From: Streptosporangium pseudovulgare
GTDB lineage: Bacteria > Actinomycetota > Actinomycetes > Streptosporangiales > Streptosporangiaceae
Length of the DNA: 64,000 bases
Assembly: GCF_014648055.1 (NCBI RefSeq)
Contig: NZ_BMQJ01000009.1
Location: 265,745 to 329,744 of the forward strand
Direction of reading: 5' to 3'
Position 1 is the stretch's first letter. Each line of letters begins with the position of its first letter. The position numbers and the translations under genes are program-made. This document shows, piece by piece, positions 1 through 9,442 of the stretch. Under the pieces are notes generated by a model that saw nothing but the letters and a program-made list of their open reading frames with translations, ran no database searches and was not told the DNA's origin.

Positions 1-161
1 AGGTGTGGCGCGAGGGAGTGGACGTGCCCACGGCCGTGGACATCTATGCGGCCCTGTGCAGCGTCGACGTCTACCGCACGCTCACCGACGAACGCGGCTG
101 GTCGCCCGATCGAGTCGAGCGGTGGTGGGTTGAGACGCTGGCCCGGGAACTGTGGCGATAA
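1..161 (+). CDS. TetR-family regulator, C-terminal fragment cut by window edge
   Basis: An open frame enters from the left edge (first full codon at base 3) and ends at a TAA. Its 52 visible residues contain AVDIYAALCSVDVYRTL followed by RGWSPDRVERWW, the arrangement seen at the C-terminus of many TetR/AcrR regulators (ligand-binding domain, last two helices). The DNA-binding half lies outside the window, so neither target nor ligand can be inferred. The family call rests only on this tail. Confidence 0.55.
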   Translation, partial: VWREGVDVPTAVDIYAALCSVDVYRTLTDERGWSPDRVERWWVETLARELWR

Positions 162-369
162 CGGCTGTCACCGGAGCCCGGACAGCCGGCATGGCTCGCC
201 CGAGCGGCGGGACACGATCGAACGGGAGGCGGCCACGTCCAGGCCCCGCCCTGAAGCTCGGGGGCGCCGCGGCCGGCCGCGGCGAGATCGCACAGGGCGT
301 CAGAAGCCGAGGTCCCCACGTGAGCACTGGGCGCCCCGATGAACGTTTCCGGCCCCAGCACTAGGTACC

Positions 370-402
370 CCTAGGCATGCCCGGACCTACCTAGGCATGC
401 CC
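370..402. repeat. Direct repeat of a palindrome-rich 13-mer in the 162-519 gap
   Basis: CCTAGGCATGCCC occurs twice, at 370-382 and 390-402, exactly 20 bp apart, that is on one face of the helix. Each copy contains CCTAGG and GCATGC, both palindromes, and a further CTAGG lies at 361. The repeats sit about 120 bp upstream of the small gene at 520 and could be a regulator binding site. Nothing else is recognisable in the 358 bp gap. Confidence 0.35.
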
Positions 403-519
403 ATGGCGCGGAAAGCCCCCGGAGATAAGGCATCCGCCCGATGTGGGGGTGGGGGCCTTAGGCCGAATCTTGAGAGTGCAAGGAGAAAGCACCTCTCGAA
501 ACGCCAGGAGGCGTCAGTC

Positions 520-681
520 ATGAACCCCGAGCTTCACTACCAGCTCATGAACGACCGCAGCGCGGAGCTCCAGCGGGAGGCCGGCGAGCGTCGCCTCGCC
601 CGCGAGGCGAAGGCCGAGTCGGAGAACCGGTCCGGCGGCGAGCGCCGCCGGAGCATCTTCGCCCGGATCCTCCCCGCATGA
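520..681 (+). CDS. Small hydrophilic protein, 53 aa, unknown function
   Basis: The ATG at 520 follows an AGGAGG ribosome-binding site at about 506-511, which favours it over an in-frame ATG at 397. The product begins MNPELHYQLMNDRSAEL and is rich in Arg, Glu and Ala, predicted to be one long amphipathic helix followed by a basic tail ending RSIFARILPA. No signal peptide or membrane segment is seen. Short proteins of this pattern are common in actinomycetes and have no assigned function, so no role is proposed. Confidence 0.6.
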   Translation: MNPELHYQLMNDRSAELQREAGERRLAREAKAESENRSGGERRRSIFARILPA

Positions 682-798
682 CCACGCCCCGAGAGCCCGG
701 CCGTCCCCTTCAGCCCGGCCGGGCTCCGCAGCCCCCCTGAGCCGTACGGCGGGCCCGCCGTATGGCAAACGGGGAGATAACTACCCATAAGGCGTGAC

Positions 799-3693
799 AT
801 GCTAGAGCTCATGATGAGTCGGACGGTGAGCCCCGTGTTCGTGGGGCGGCAGGCCGAACTCGCGGTGCTGAACGAGGCCTTCACGCAGGCGTGCGACGGC
901 ATGGCAGCGACCGTCCTCCTCGGCGGCGAGGCGGGCGTCGGCAAGACCCGGCTGACCTCCTCCTTCGCCGAAAACGTCACCCGCGACGGCGCCCACGTCC
1001 TCCTCGGCGGCTGCGTGGAGCTGTCCACCGAGGGCCTCGCCTACGCGCCGTTCACCGCCGCGATCCGCCAGCTCGTCCGCGAGTGCGGCGCCGAGAAGGT
1101 CGCCGCCCTGCTGCCCGAGGGCGGAGCGCGCGACCTGGCCAGGCTGCTGCCCGAGTTCGGCGAGCCGAGCGGCGACCACGACGGGGAGACCGCCCGCGCC
1201 CGGCTCTTCGAACAGATCCTCAACCTGCTGGAACGGCTGGCCGAGCACCGCCCGGTCGTCCTGGTCATCGAGGACATCCACTGGGCCGACCGCTCCAGCC
1301 GCGACCTGATCGCCTTCCTCAGCCGCAACCTGCGCGCCGCGCCGGTCCTGATGGTCCTCACCTACCGCTCCGACGAGCTGCACCGCCAGCACCCCCTGCG
1401 TCCGGTGCTCGCCGAACTCGGCCGGGTCGAGGGCGTGCTCCGCCTGGACCTGCCCCGGCTCACCCGGGACGAGGTGGCCGCCCAAATGGCCGGCATCCTC
1501 GGCACGACACCCGAGTTCGCGCAGATCGGCAAGGTCTTCGAACGCAGCGAGGGCATCCCCCTGTTCGTCGAGGCGCTCGTCGAGTGCGGCGGCGAGTGCT
1601 CCTTCCCCGACTCCCTGCACGACCTGATCATCGGCTCCGTCGAGCAACTCCCCGACGAGACCCAGCGGGTGCTGCGCATCGCCGCCGCCGGCGGCAACCG
1701 GGTGGGCCACGCGCTGCTCGCCGCGGTCAGCGGCCTGTCCGACACCGACCTGGAGAACGCGCTGCGGCCCGCCGTCGCCGCCAACGTGCTCCAGGTCGCC
1801 GACGGCCGCGCCTACGCCTTCCGACACGCCCTGATCCGCGAGGCCGTACACGACGAGCTCCTGCCCGGCGAGCACATGCGGCTGCACGCCCGCTTCGCCG
1901 AGGAGATCAGCCGGGACCGCACGATGGTCCCGCCCGGCCGGGCCGCCGTCGAGATCGCCCACCACTGGCACTCCGCCCGTGACGACAAGTGGGCGCTCAT
2001 CTCCGCCTGGGAGGCGGCGGGCAAGGCCGCCAAGAGCTTCGCCTACAACGAGGAGATGCAGCTCCTGGAGCGGGTCCTCATGCTGTGGGGCAAGGTGCCC
2101 GACGCCGCCGAGCTGATCGGCGCCGACCACACCACGGTCCTGGAGCAGGCGTCGGCGGCGGCCAACGCCTGCGGTGAGCTGGACCGCGGGACGAAGTTCG
2201 TCAAGGCCGCGCTGGCCGAACTGGACGAGAAGACCGAACCCGCCCGGGTGGCCGAGCTGGTCGTGCGGCTCTCCCAGTTCAAGATCTCCAGGCGCAGACC
2301 CGGCGCGCTCGACGACCTCCGCTACGCCGAACGGCTGGTCCCCGGACCCGACCTGCACCGCGCCGCCGTCCTGGTCAGGCTGGGCTCCTACCTGATGTTC
2401 AGCGGCGAGGTCGCCGAGGGGACCGCGCTCACCGAGGAGGCGCTCGGCATCGCCCGCGAGCACGGCGACGAGCGTCTGGAGGCCGACCTGCTGCTCAACC
2501 TCGCCCTCGGCCACTCGATCGCCGGGCGCATCGACGAGACGATCGCCGTCAACATGACCGCCAAGGCGATCGGTGAGCGCGTCGGCTCCGGCCGCGTCAT
2601 CCTGCGGTCGATCGCCAACACCGTGGACACGCTCAACAACATGGGCCGCTCCGCCGAGGCGGTCGAGCTGGCGCTGGAGGGCGAACGGCTGGCCAGGAAG
2701 TACGGCCGCTACCGCACCCAGGGCACCTTCATCGCCAACAACCGGGCCGAGGCGCTGGAGGCGCTGGGCCGCTTCGACGAGGCCGCCCGGGTCGCCGAGC
2801 AGGGGCTCGCCATGGACCCGAGCCTGCGCACCCGCCACCACCTGCGCAGGATCCGCGCCGACGTGGCGATCGCCCGCGGCGAGACCGACCTGGTCATGTC
2901 CGTGCTGAACGAGGTCGGCGCCTCCACCACGCAGGAGGAGTTCACCCAGGAGCTGACGGTGAACATCCGGCTCCGGGCCGGGCTGCACCTGCTGAACGGC
3001 GAGCCGCTCGCCGCCCTGGAGGTCGCCGAGGAGGCCGTCCGCACGGACCTGATCACGAGCAAGCCCATGCTGGGCTGGCGGGCGCTCGCCCTGCTGGCCG
3101 GGATCTGCGAGATCGCCGAGACCGTCGCGCCCGAGCGGGCGGCGGCGCTGCGGCCCCGGGTCGAGGAGGCCGCGGCGGCGCTGACCGTGGACAGCCCGGT
3201 CGCCGAGGCCTACCGCTTCTCCGTCAACCGCGACCACGACGCCGCGGCCGCCGTCTGGGAGCGGCTGGACCGCCCCTACCTGCGGGCCAGGTCGCTGCTG
3301 CAGGCGGCGCGGGCCGCGGCCGGCGCCGGCGACCGCGAGGACGCCGCCGCACGGCTGCGCGCGGCGCACCCGGTCGCGGTCGCGCTGGGCACCCCGCCCC
3401 TGACCACCGAGATCGAGTCCCTGGCGCGCCGGCTGGGGGTGACGCTGGACCGCGAACCCGTCACCGGTGCGGCCTCCCCCGCGGCGGACGCGCCCGCGAC
3501 CCCGCTGACCCCGCGCGAGCAGGAGGTGCTCCGGCTGGTCGCCCAGGGCCGGTCCAACCGCGAGATCGCCGCCGAACTGTTCATCTCCGCCAAGACGGTC
3601 AGCGTCCACGTCTCCAACATCCTCGCCAAGCTGGGCGTCGCCACCCGCGGCGAGGCCGCCGCGGCCGCGCACCGCCTCGCCCTGATCGGCTGA
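799..3693 (+). CDS. LuxR-family ATP-binding transcriptional regulator (LAL type)
   Basis: A 964-residue cytoplasmic STAND-type activator. Near the N-terminus VFVGRQAEL leads into Walker A GEAGVGKT (about residues 43-50) and Walker B VVLVIEDIHWAD (about 152-163). The middle 500 residues are helical repeats of TPR type. The last 65 residues form a LuxR HTH, TPREQEVLRLVAQGRSNREI then AKTVSVHVSNILAKLG. LAL proteins typically activate promoters after binding a small-molecule inducer and ATP. An alternative start at 814 (MSRTVSP) is equally plausible and would remove five residues. The convergent P450 downstream shares the intergenic terminator; its target is unknown. Confidence 0.92.
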   Translation: MLELMMSRTVSPVFVGRQAELAVLNEAFTQACDGMAATVLLGGEAGVGKTRLTSSFAENVTRDGAHVLLGGCVELSTEGLAYAPFTAAIRQLVRECGAEKVAALLPEGGARDLARLLPEFGEPSGDHDGETARARLFEQILNLLERLAEHRPVVLVIEDIHWADRSSRDLIAFLSRNLRAAPVLMVLTYRSDELHRQHPLRPVLAELGRVEGVLRLDLPRLTRDEVAAQMAGILGTTPEFAQIGKVFERSEGIPLFVEALVECGGECSFPDSLHDLIIGSVEQLPDETQRVLRIAAAGGNRVGHALLAAVSGLSDTDLENALRPAVAANVLQVADGRAYAFRHALIREAVHDELLPGEHMRLHARFAEEISRDRTMVPPGRAAVEIAHHWHSARDDKWALISAWEAAGKAAKSFAYNEEMQLLERVLMLWGKVPDAAELIGADHTTVLEQASAAANACGELDRGTKFVKAALAELDEKTEPARVAELVVRLSQFKISRRRPGALDDLRYAERLVPGPDLHRAAVLVRLGSYLMFSGEVAEGTALTEEALGIAREHGDERLEADLLLNLALGHSIAGRIDETIAVNMTAKAIGERVGSGRVILRSIANTVDTLNNMGRSAEAVELALEGERLARKYGRYRTQGTFIANNRAEALEALGRFDEAARVAEQGLAMDPSLRTRHHLRRIRADVAIARGETDLVMSVLNEVGASTTQEEFTQELTVNIRLRAGLHLLNGEPLAALEVAEEAVRTDLITSKPMLGWRALALLAGICEIAETVAPERAAALRPRVEEAAAALTVDSPVAEAYRFSVNRDHDAAAAVWERLDRPYLRARSLLQAARAAAGAGDREDAAARLRAAHPVAVALGTPPLTTEIESLARRLGVTLDREPVTGAASPAADAPATPLTPREQEVLRLVAQGRSNREIAAELFISAKTVSVHVSNILAKLGVATRGEAAAAAHRLALIG

Positions 3694-3720
3694 TCCGCCG
3701 GACCCGGCGGCGGGATCAGC
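3689..3720. terminator. Bidirectional hairpin between convergent genes
   Basis: GCTGATCC at 3689 pairs with GGATCAGC ending at 3720, with GCCG/CGGC continuing the stem inside. It overlaps the LAL stop codon and ends four bases before the end of the P450 gene, so it can serve both converging genes. No U-tract is present, as is usual for high-GC actinomycetes. Confidence 0.6.
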
Positions 3721-3723
3721 CCG

Positions 3724-4950
3724 TCACGTCCACGTCACCGGCAGCGTGGCCACCCCCTTGATGGCGTGCCCGGTCCTGCGGGGGATGTCCTCGGAGGGGA
3801 CGGCCAGCCGCAGCCGGGGCAGCTCCCGGGTGAGCAGGCCCAGCGCGACGATGATCTCCAGGTGGCCGAGGTGGCGGCCGAGGCAGTGGTGCGGGCCGTG
3901 CCCGAACGACAGGTGGTGGTTGTAGGGACGGTCGAAGATCATCCGGTGCGGGTCGGGGAAGACCCGCGGGTCGTAGCTGCCCGCGTCGACCGAGGGGATC
4001 ACTATCTCGCCGGGCTGCAACTCGGCGCCGCTGGGCAGCGTCACCCGCCGCGTCACCCGGCGGGGCATGGCGTCGGCCCCCGTGGTGGAGAACATCCGCG
4101 TGAGCTCGGTGACCGCCGCCGGGATCATCTCCGGACGGTCGATGAGGTAGGCGTAGGCGGTCTCGTATCCCTCGTAGGGGTGGGTGAGCAGAACCTGGAC
4201 GAAGGTCCCGATGGAGCTCGCCGTGGTCTCCCAGCCGCCCAGCACCAGGGCGATCGGCAGCATGATCTGCCGCGCGGCGGGCAGATCCGCGCCGGCGACG
4301 GCGATCCGGCCCAGCAGGTCCGGTTCCGGCCGCTGCCGCCGCTGCTCGATGAGGCCGGCCAGATAGCCCGCCATCGCCGCCGACGACGCCTGGGCCTCCT
4401 CGCCGGCCACGACGGTGTGGGCCAGGAACGCCTCGCCCCACTGACGGAACCGCGCCCGGTCCTGCGGCGGCAGCCCCAGCAGGTCGCAGATGGTGTCCAG
4501 CGCCAGCGGCAGGGCGAAGTCCTCGATCAGGTCCGCCGGCTCCCCCTTCCCCGTCATCTCCTTCAGCCGCGTCGCCGCGCGCATCTCGATGTCGCTCCGG
4601 TGCCGCTCCACGGCCCGCGGGGTGAACAGCGCCTTGACGACGTTGCGCACGGCCGCGTGACGCTCCCCGTCCAGTCCCAGGATGGTGTCCTCCAGGCCGA
4701 CGTCGTCGGCGTCGAGGGCGGCCTCGCGGGAGAACACCGCCTGGTTCCGCAGCACCTCCTTGACGTCGTCGTAGCGGGTGACGAGCTTGCCCGTGCCGGT
4801 GGGACGGATGACCTCGGCGACGCCCGTCCCCGTCTCGCGGATCCGGTGGTACATCTCGTTCGGATACAGGCCGGGCCGGTTGACGCCGGCGGCGTCCTGG
4901 TCGAGCGGGTGCCTCGGGCAGGCGGCGTTCTCTGAGGCGGTGGCGGTCAT
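3724..4950 (-). CDS. Cytochrome P450 (bacterial class I type)
   Basis: A 408-residue soluble haem monooxygenase. The oxygen-binding I-helix reads LVLGGWETTAS, the K-helix ExxR is present as ELTR, and the haem loop is FGHGPHHCLGRH with the proximal thiolate Cys at about residue 356. The ATG at 4950 is preceded by GAAGGGA, so it is preferred to an in-frame ATG 14 codons upstream. It needs ferredoxin and ferredoxin reductase partners, neither of which is adjacent. There is no biosynthetic cluster around it, so the substrate cannot be inferred. Divergent from the kinase gene at 5258. Confidence 0.93.
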   Translation of the reverse strand: MTATASENAACPRHPLDQDAAGVNRPGLYPNEMYHRIRETGTGVAEVIRPTGTGKLVTRYDDVKEVLRNQAVFSREAALDADDVGLEDTILGLDGERHAAVRNVVKALFTPRAVERHRSDIEMRAATRLKEMTGKGEPADLIEDFALPLALDTICDLLGLPPQDRARFRQWGEAFLAHTVVAGEEAQASSAAMAGYLAGLIEQRRQRPEPDLLGRIAVAGADLPAARQIMLPIALVLGGWETTASSIGTFVQVLLTHPYEGYETAYAYLIDRPEMIPAAVTELTRMFSTTGADAMPRRVTRRVTLPSGAELQPGEIVIPSVDAGSYDPRVFPDPHRMIFDRPYNHHLSFGHGPHHCLGRHLGHLEIIVALGLLTRELPRLRLAVPSEDIPRRTGHAIKGVATLPVTWT

Positions 4951-5257
4951 CGAGATCCCTTCGTACACATATGGGTGTGTGCAGCGGATCAAAAAATGAT
5001 CGTCAAGGCAACCATGGACACGGGCCCCGTCCCCCGCATTCCCAGAATCGGCCTATCGCGAGTTATAAGCCTAAAAGGCGATAAATAGCGATATATGGCA
5101 ATACGCGAAAGGCTGCGGCTCGCCGGCCGTACCCCGCCCGGACCCGGCCCGCCGGCCATGACGCCCCCGCGACCGCGGGCACATCCGCAGACCATCCGCG
5201 AGAACTTCCCCGCGCCGTCGTGCATCAAAGATCGTGGAAATCACGAAGGAGCGGCGG
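4951..5257. promoter_or_regulatory. AT-rich divergent promoter region between P450 and kinase genes
   Basis: This 307 bp gap is clearly lower in GC than its surroundings. It contains the perfect palindrome GATCAAAAAATGATC at 4987-5001, close to the P450 start, and a cluster of short inverted repeats around 5054-5095 (TATCGC at 5054 against GCGATA at 5078, and GCCTAAAAGGC at 5069-5079). These are candidate operators. No gene is seen in the gap. Confidence 0.4.
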
Positions 5258-8200
5258 ATGGCGACGGCACTCATCGACGGGGACCCCCGGCGTATCGGGG
5301 AGTACTGGCTGGCCGGGCGGCTGGGCGCGGGCGGTCAGGGGGTCGTCTACGAGGCGTACGCCGAGGACGGCCGCCGGGTGGCGATCAAGGTGCTGCACGG
5401 CGACCCCGCCGACGATCCCGACCTGCGCGACCGGTTCGGCCGGGAGGCCACCGCCGCGCGGCGGGTGGCGTCGTTCTGCACCGCGGCCGTCCTCGCCGCC
5501 GACCTCGACGGGCCGCGGCCGTACATCGTCAGCGAGTACATCGAGGGCCTCAGCCTGCGCCAGGCCGTCACCGGCGGCCACCGGTTCACCGGCGGCGAGC
5601 TGCACCGGCTCGCCACCGCGATCGCCACGGCGCTGACCGCGATCCACGACGCCGGGGTGATCCACCGCGACCTCAAGCCGGACAACGTGCTGATCGGCGC
5701 GGACGGTCCCCGCGTCATCGACTTCGGCATCGCCAGGACCCTCGACATGTCACTGACCGCGACGGGCCTGGTGACCGGCACGCCCACCTACATGGCCCCC
5801 GAGGTCTTCACCGGCCGGCGCGCCGGCGCCCCGGCCGACGTCTTCGCCTGGGGCGGCGTCGTGCTGTTCGCCGCGACCGGCGAGGACCCCTTCCACGCCG
5901 AGAGCCTGGGCGGCGTCATGCACCGCGTACTGTCGGTCGACCCGGACCTGAGCGTGCTGCCGCCGCCGCTGCGCCCGCTGCTGTCCGCCGCGCTCAGCAA
6001 GGACCCGCTGCAGCGGCCCACCGCGCGGACCCTCCTGCTCGCCCTGGTCAGCGGCGACGGACGGCTGGACACCGCGCGACTACTCGCCGAGGGCAGCCGG
6101 GAGGCCGCCCGGATCACCGCGCCCGCCGACGACCCGGCGCTCGGCACGCTGGCCGAACAGGCGTACGCCCTGCTCTCCCCCGCCGAACGGGAGACCGTCC
6201 CGGAGGTGTTCCTGCGGCTCGTCACCGTGGACGAGCACGGCGACGTCGTGACCCGCCGGGCCGACCTGGCGGAGTTCACCGAGGGCCGGGCGCTGCACGA
6301 GACCGCCGCCGTCAACCGGGTGCTGGAGGTCTTCGGCCACCTGCTCACCCGGGAGGGACGGCAGGTCCGGCCGGCCAGCCCGGCGCTGCCGCACGCCTGG
6401 CCCCGGCTCCGGGAGTGGATCGAGGCCGACCGCGACGGCCTGGCCGTACACCGGCGGATCCTCGACGCGGCGCGGCGCTGGGACGCGGCGGGCCGCCGGG
6501 ACGGCGACCTCCTCCAGGGCGCCGCACTGGAGGACGCGCTGCGCTGGGCGGCCGGCCCGCGCGGGCACATCACCCTCACCCCCGCCGAACGCGGCTTCCT
6601 GGAGACGGGCGCCGCACTCAACCGGCGCAGGGCCCGGCGGGCCGGGCTCATCTCCACCTGCCTCGGCGTGCTGCTGGCGGTCTCGCTGGGCGCCGGGGTC
6701 TTCGCCGTACGGCAGGGCACGCTCGCCGACGCGCGCAACGAGCGGATCACCCAGCAGCGCGACCAGGCGCAGGCGGTGCAGGCCGCCACCCTCACCGGTC
6801 AGGCCCGCGACACCGACCCCCGGCTCGCGACGCTGCTCAGCGTGGCGGCCTGGCGGCTCGACCCGTCCCCGCGATCACGGGCCGCGCTGACGGCCTCGCT
6901 CGTCCAGCGGGAGACCGGGATGTTCCGGGACCCCGTGTCCGCCGCCGACGTCCATCGCAGGCTCAGCCGCGACGGGCGCACCCTCGTCAGCGTCAGCGGG
7001 GACGCCGCGCGGCTGTGGGACGTGCGCGCCGGCAGGCGGGCCGGCGGCATCACCCGGCTGGGCCTGGCCGGCGAACCGGTCCTGGACATCGCGCTCGGCC
7101 CGACCGGCCGCACCCTGCTCGTCCTCACCGCCCGGAGCGCGCGCGTCTGGGACCTGCGGACCGGCGAGGCGGGCCGGACCTGGCGCTTCCCCAAGGAACT
7201 GGACCCCGAGGCCGGATACTCCATCGCCGCCGACTTCGGCACCGTCGAACGGTACGCGCTCGTCACCGTCGACGAACGGCTGTACGTGTGGGACCTGCGG
7301 ACCGGCGCGCGCGCCGTGATGCGCAACCCCTGGAACCGGGCCATGTCCCCCACCGGCACCTCGATGTACGCGTTGAGCTCCGACGGGCGATCCCTGCTGC
7401 GATACGGCCTGCCCACGCTGCGGGTCCAGGGCGGCGGCATCCCGCTTCCCGAACCCTGCAACGACTGCCACTTCCCCGCCGCGGTCAGCCCGGACGGCCG
7501 CCGTGTCGCCCTGCCGTACGGCAGGCGGCTCGATCTCTTCGACCTCACCGAGCGGGTCCCCTCCCCCCTGGGCGGCGAACACGGCCTGTGGAACCAGGGA
7601 ATCGTGGCCTTCAGCGCGAACGGCCGGCTCGTGGCCTCGGCGAACGAGAAGACCATCCAGATCTGGCGCGTCGGGGACGCCAGGCTCATCACCACCCTGC
7701 CGGTCAGAGGGTACAAGGAAGTCGACAAGGACGACTTTCCCCTCATCACCTTCGACCCCGACGGCCGTTTCCTCCGCTACCTCGTCGGTGACCGCGTGTT
7801 CTCCCTCGACCTCACCGGCCTGCCGACGACCGCGCCGAAGGAGCAGCTCTCACAGGGGAGGCTGAGCCCGGACGGACGGCTGGCGCTGACCTCGCAGTCG
7901 GAGGACGACGTCGTGCTGCGGAACACCCGGGACGGCCGGCCGGTGGGCTCCCCGCTGGCCGCTCGCGACGGCGAGGGCTCGCTCTCCGGCATGGCCTTCT
8001 CCCCCGACGGCAGGCTCGCCGCGATCGGCCGCTACCGCGGCGGGATCACGGTGATGGACACCGCCACCTGGAAGCCGCTCGGTGCGGTGCACGCCTGGAA
8101 GGACGGTTACGATCCGGAGATCATGGCCTTCAGCCCCGACGGCACCCGGCTCGCGGTCGGCCTGTCGGGTGTACTCGCCGGCAGGCCCGAAGAGTACGGC

Positions 8201-8833
8201 GTCCAGGTCTGGGACTGGAAGGCCGGGCGGCTCCTGTGGAACGCGGATCTCGGCGAGGTGGGCGCCCTGACATTCTCTCCCGACGGCGCCCGGCTCGCCG
8301 TCGCCTCCGATGAGGGGCGCATCCTGGACGCGGCCACCGGCAAACCCCTGGGCGACGCCTTCGACGGCGCCGGCCGAGGCTTCAGGATCCTGCAGATGTT
8401 CTTCGCCCGCCGGGGCAAGGCGCTGGCCACCGTGGACTCCCGGAGTCACCTGACCCTGTGGGACGTCGCCACCCACCGCCCCATCGCGCCCGCCGCCCGC
8501 GGGAAGCTCACCTCCTCGCAGGCCGCCGCCTACTCACCGCGCGAGGACGTCGCCGCGGCCATCACGGACGGCGGCCGGGTGCAGCTCTTCGACCTGGCCG
8601 CCGGGGCGAGCCTCGGCACGCTGGAGGCCACCCAGGAGGTGCTGTCCACGGCCTTCACCGCCGACGGATCCACCCTCCTCGTGCTGGACCGCGACGGGGC
8701 CGTCCACCGGTGGACGGTGTCGGCCGACAGCCTCGCGAAGGCGGCCTGCGCCCGGGCCGGCCGGACGCTCACCCGGGCGGAGTGGCGGGCGAACCTCCCG
8801 GAGACGCCGTACCGCGACGTGTGCGCCTCCTGA
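5258..8833 (+). CDS. Membrane Ser/Thr protein kinase fused to WD40 propeller
   Basis: A 1191-residue protein. Start chosen at 5258 because AAGGAG lies just upstream, rather than the ATG at 5234. Residues 1-270 are a Hanks-type kinase: Gly-rich loop GRLGAGGQGVVYEA, Lys in VAIKVL, catalytic HRDLKPDN near 136, DFGIA near 154, and APEVF. Residues 280-460 resemble the helical region that follows NTPase domains in actinobacterial STAND-WD40 proteins. One transmembrane helix (ISTCLGVLLAVSLGAGVFAV, about 465-485) precedes about 600 residues of WD40-like blades (repeated FSPDG and LWD/VWD). The kinase should face the cytoplasm, but which side the propeller occupies is uncertain with only one visible helix. 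Substrates are unknown. Confidence 0.9.
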   Translation: MATALIDGDPRRIGEYWLAGRLGAGGQGVVYEAYAEDGRRVAIKVLHGDPADDPDLRDRFGREATAARRVASFCTAAVLAADLDGPRPYIVSEYIEGLSLRQAVTGGHRFTGGELHRLATAIATALTAIHDAGVIHRDLKPDNVLIGADGPRVIDFGIARTLDMSLTATGLVTGTPTYMAPEVFTGRRAGAPADVFAWGGVVLFAATGEDPFHAESLGGVMHRVLSVDPDLSVLPPPLRPLLSAALSKDPLQRPTARTLLLALVSGDGRLDTARLLAEGSREAARITAPADDPALGTLAEQAYALLSPAERETVPEVFLRLVTVDEHGDVVTRRADLAEFTEGRALHETAAVNRVLEVFGHLLTREGRQVRPASPALPHAWPRLREWIEADRDGLAVHRRILDAARRWDAAGRRDGDLLQGAALEDALRWAAGPRGHITLTPAERGFLETGAALNRRRARRAGLISTCLGVLLAVSLGAGVFAVRQGTLADARNERITQQRDQAQAVQAATLTGQARDTDPRLATLLSVAAWRLDPSPRSRAALTASLVQRETGMFRDPVSAADVHRRLSRDGRTLVSVSGDAARLWDVRAGRRAGGITRLGLAGEPVLDIALGPTGRTLLVLTARSARVWDLRTGEAGRTWRFPKELDPEAGYSIAADFGTVERYALVTVDERLYVWDLRTGARAVMRNPWNRAMSPTGTSMYALSSDGRSLLRYGLPTLRVQGGGIPLPEPCNDCHFPAAVSPDGRRVALPYGRRLDLFDLTERVPSPLGGEHGLWNQGIVAFSANGRLVASANEKTIQIWRVGDARLITTLPVRGYKEVDKDDFPLITFDPDGRFLRYLVGDRVFSLDLTGLPTTAPKEQLSQGRLSPDGRLALTSQSEDDVVLRNTRDGRPVGSPLAARDGEGSLSGMAFSPDGRLAAIGRYRGGITVMDTATWKPLGAVHAWKDGYDPEIMAFSPDGTRLAVGLSGVLAGRPEEYGVQVWDWKAGRLLWNADLGEVGALTFSPDGARLAVASDEGRILDAATGKPLGDAFDGAGRGFRILQMFFARRGKALATVDSRSHLTLWDVATHRPIAPAARGKLTSSQAAAYSPREDVAAAITDGGRVQLFDLAAGASLGTLEATQEVLSTAFTADGSTLLVLDRDGAVHRWTVSADSLAKAACARAGRTLTRAEWRANLPETPYRDVCAS

Positions 8834-8869
8834 GCGGCCGGGCTGGGGCTTTTCCCGTTTGGGGGCGTT

Positions 8870-9283
8870 TCCCCGTTTTGGGCGGGTCGGTGGTCGCCGG
8901 GTCGGTCGTTCGTGCGCGCTGCGGTGGGTGGGTGGTTGCCGGGCCGGTCGGTGGTTCGCGCTGCGGTGGGTGGGTGGTCCGGCCGGCGTTGTGGCTGGGC
9001 TCTGGTGTTTCCCGGCCTCCGGCCTGGTCTCGGGCGCGATGGTTTCCGGCGTTTTGAAGCCGGCCGGACCACCCACCCACCTCCGCGCCATGACTTTCCC
9101 GGCCGTACGGCCCGCCCACCGTAGTCGCTCTCTTTCGCCCGGCCCACGGTCCCCGCCGACGCTGAAGCGTTCCTGCCTCCCCGTCCGGGGCGGGTCGCCG
9201 TAGCCTTGCGGCCACACTGGCGGGGGAGAGCGCAGGGCCGGGCACCGTAGCTCCTTCCTTTCCGCCGGCCCATGGTTCCCGCC
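8870..9283. repeat. Left arm of a ~390 bp imperfect inverted repeat
   Basis: The reverse complement of this stretch matches 10133-10511 over nearly its whole length, with long identical blocks (for example around GGCCGCAAGGCTACGGCGA and GCCGGCTTCAAAACGCCGG). The arm carries an extra ~40 bp unit containing CGCTGCGGTGGGTGGGTGG, which occurs twice (near 8918 and 8960). A second internal duplication relates 9112-9155 to 9240-9283. The long frames across it are low-complexity translations in several frames at once, so the 609 bp gap is read as non-coding repeat, not gene. Confidence 0.75.
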
Positions 9284-9442
9284 ATTGTGGGAGGCCGTGG
9301 GCGGTGGGAGCAGGGGGCGAGTGGAGGGGCGGGGGCGTGGGGTCACCTGTCGCCGGGAGCAGGGGAGGACGGGGTCCGGGAGCACAGGGCCTGGGCGGAC
9401 CAGTCGAGTACCGGGGTCAGGTCCTCCGGGGCAGATGGGCCC

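Noticed and set aside
802..3672. A 956-codon open frame antisense to the LAL regulator
   Set aside because: Gly/Gln/Val-rich shadow frame produced by high GC; no domains, and the sense frame has clear Walker and HTH motifs.
8530..9385. Overlapping long frames in the left inverted-repeat arm
   Set aside because: Open in several frames at once with Pro/Arg repeats; the DNA is a repeat whose copy at 10133-10511 gives a different frame structure.
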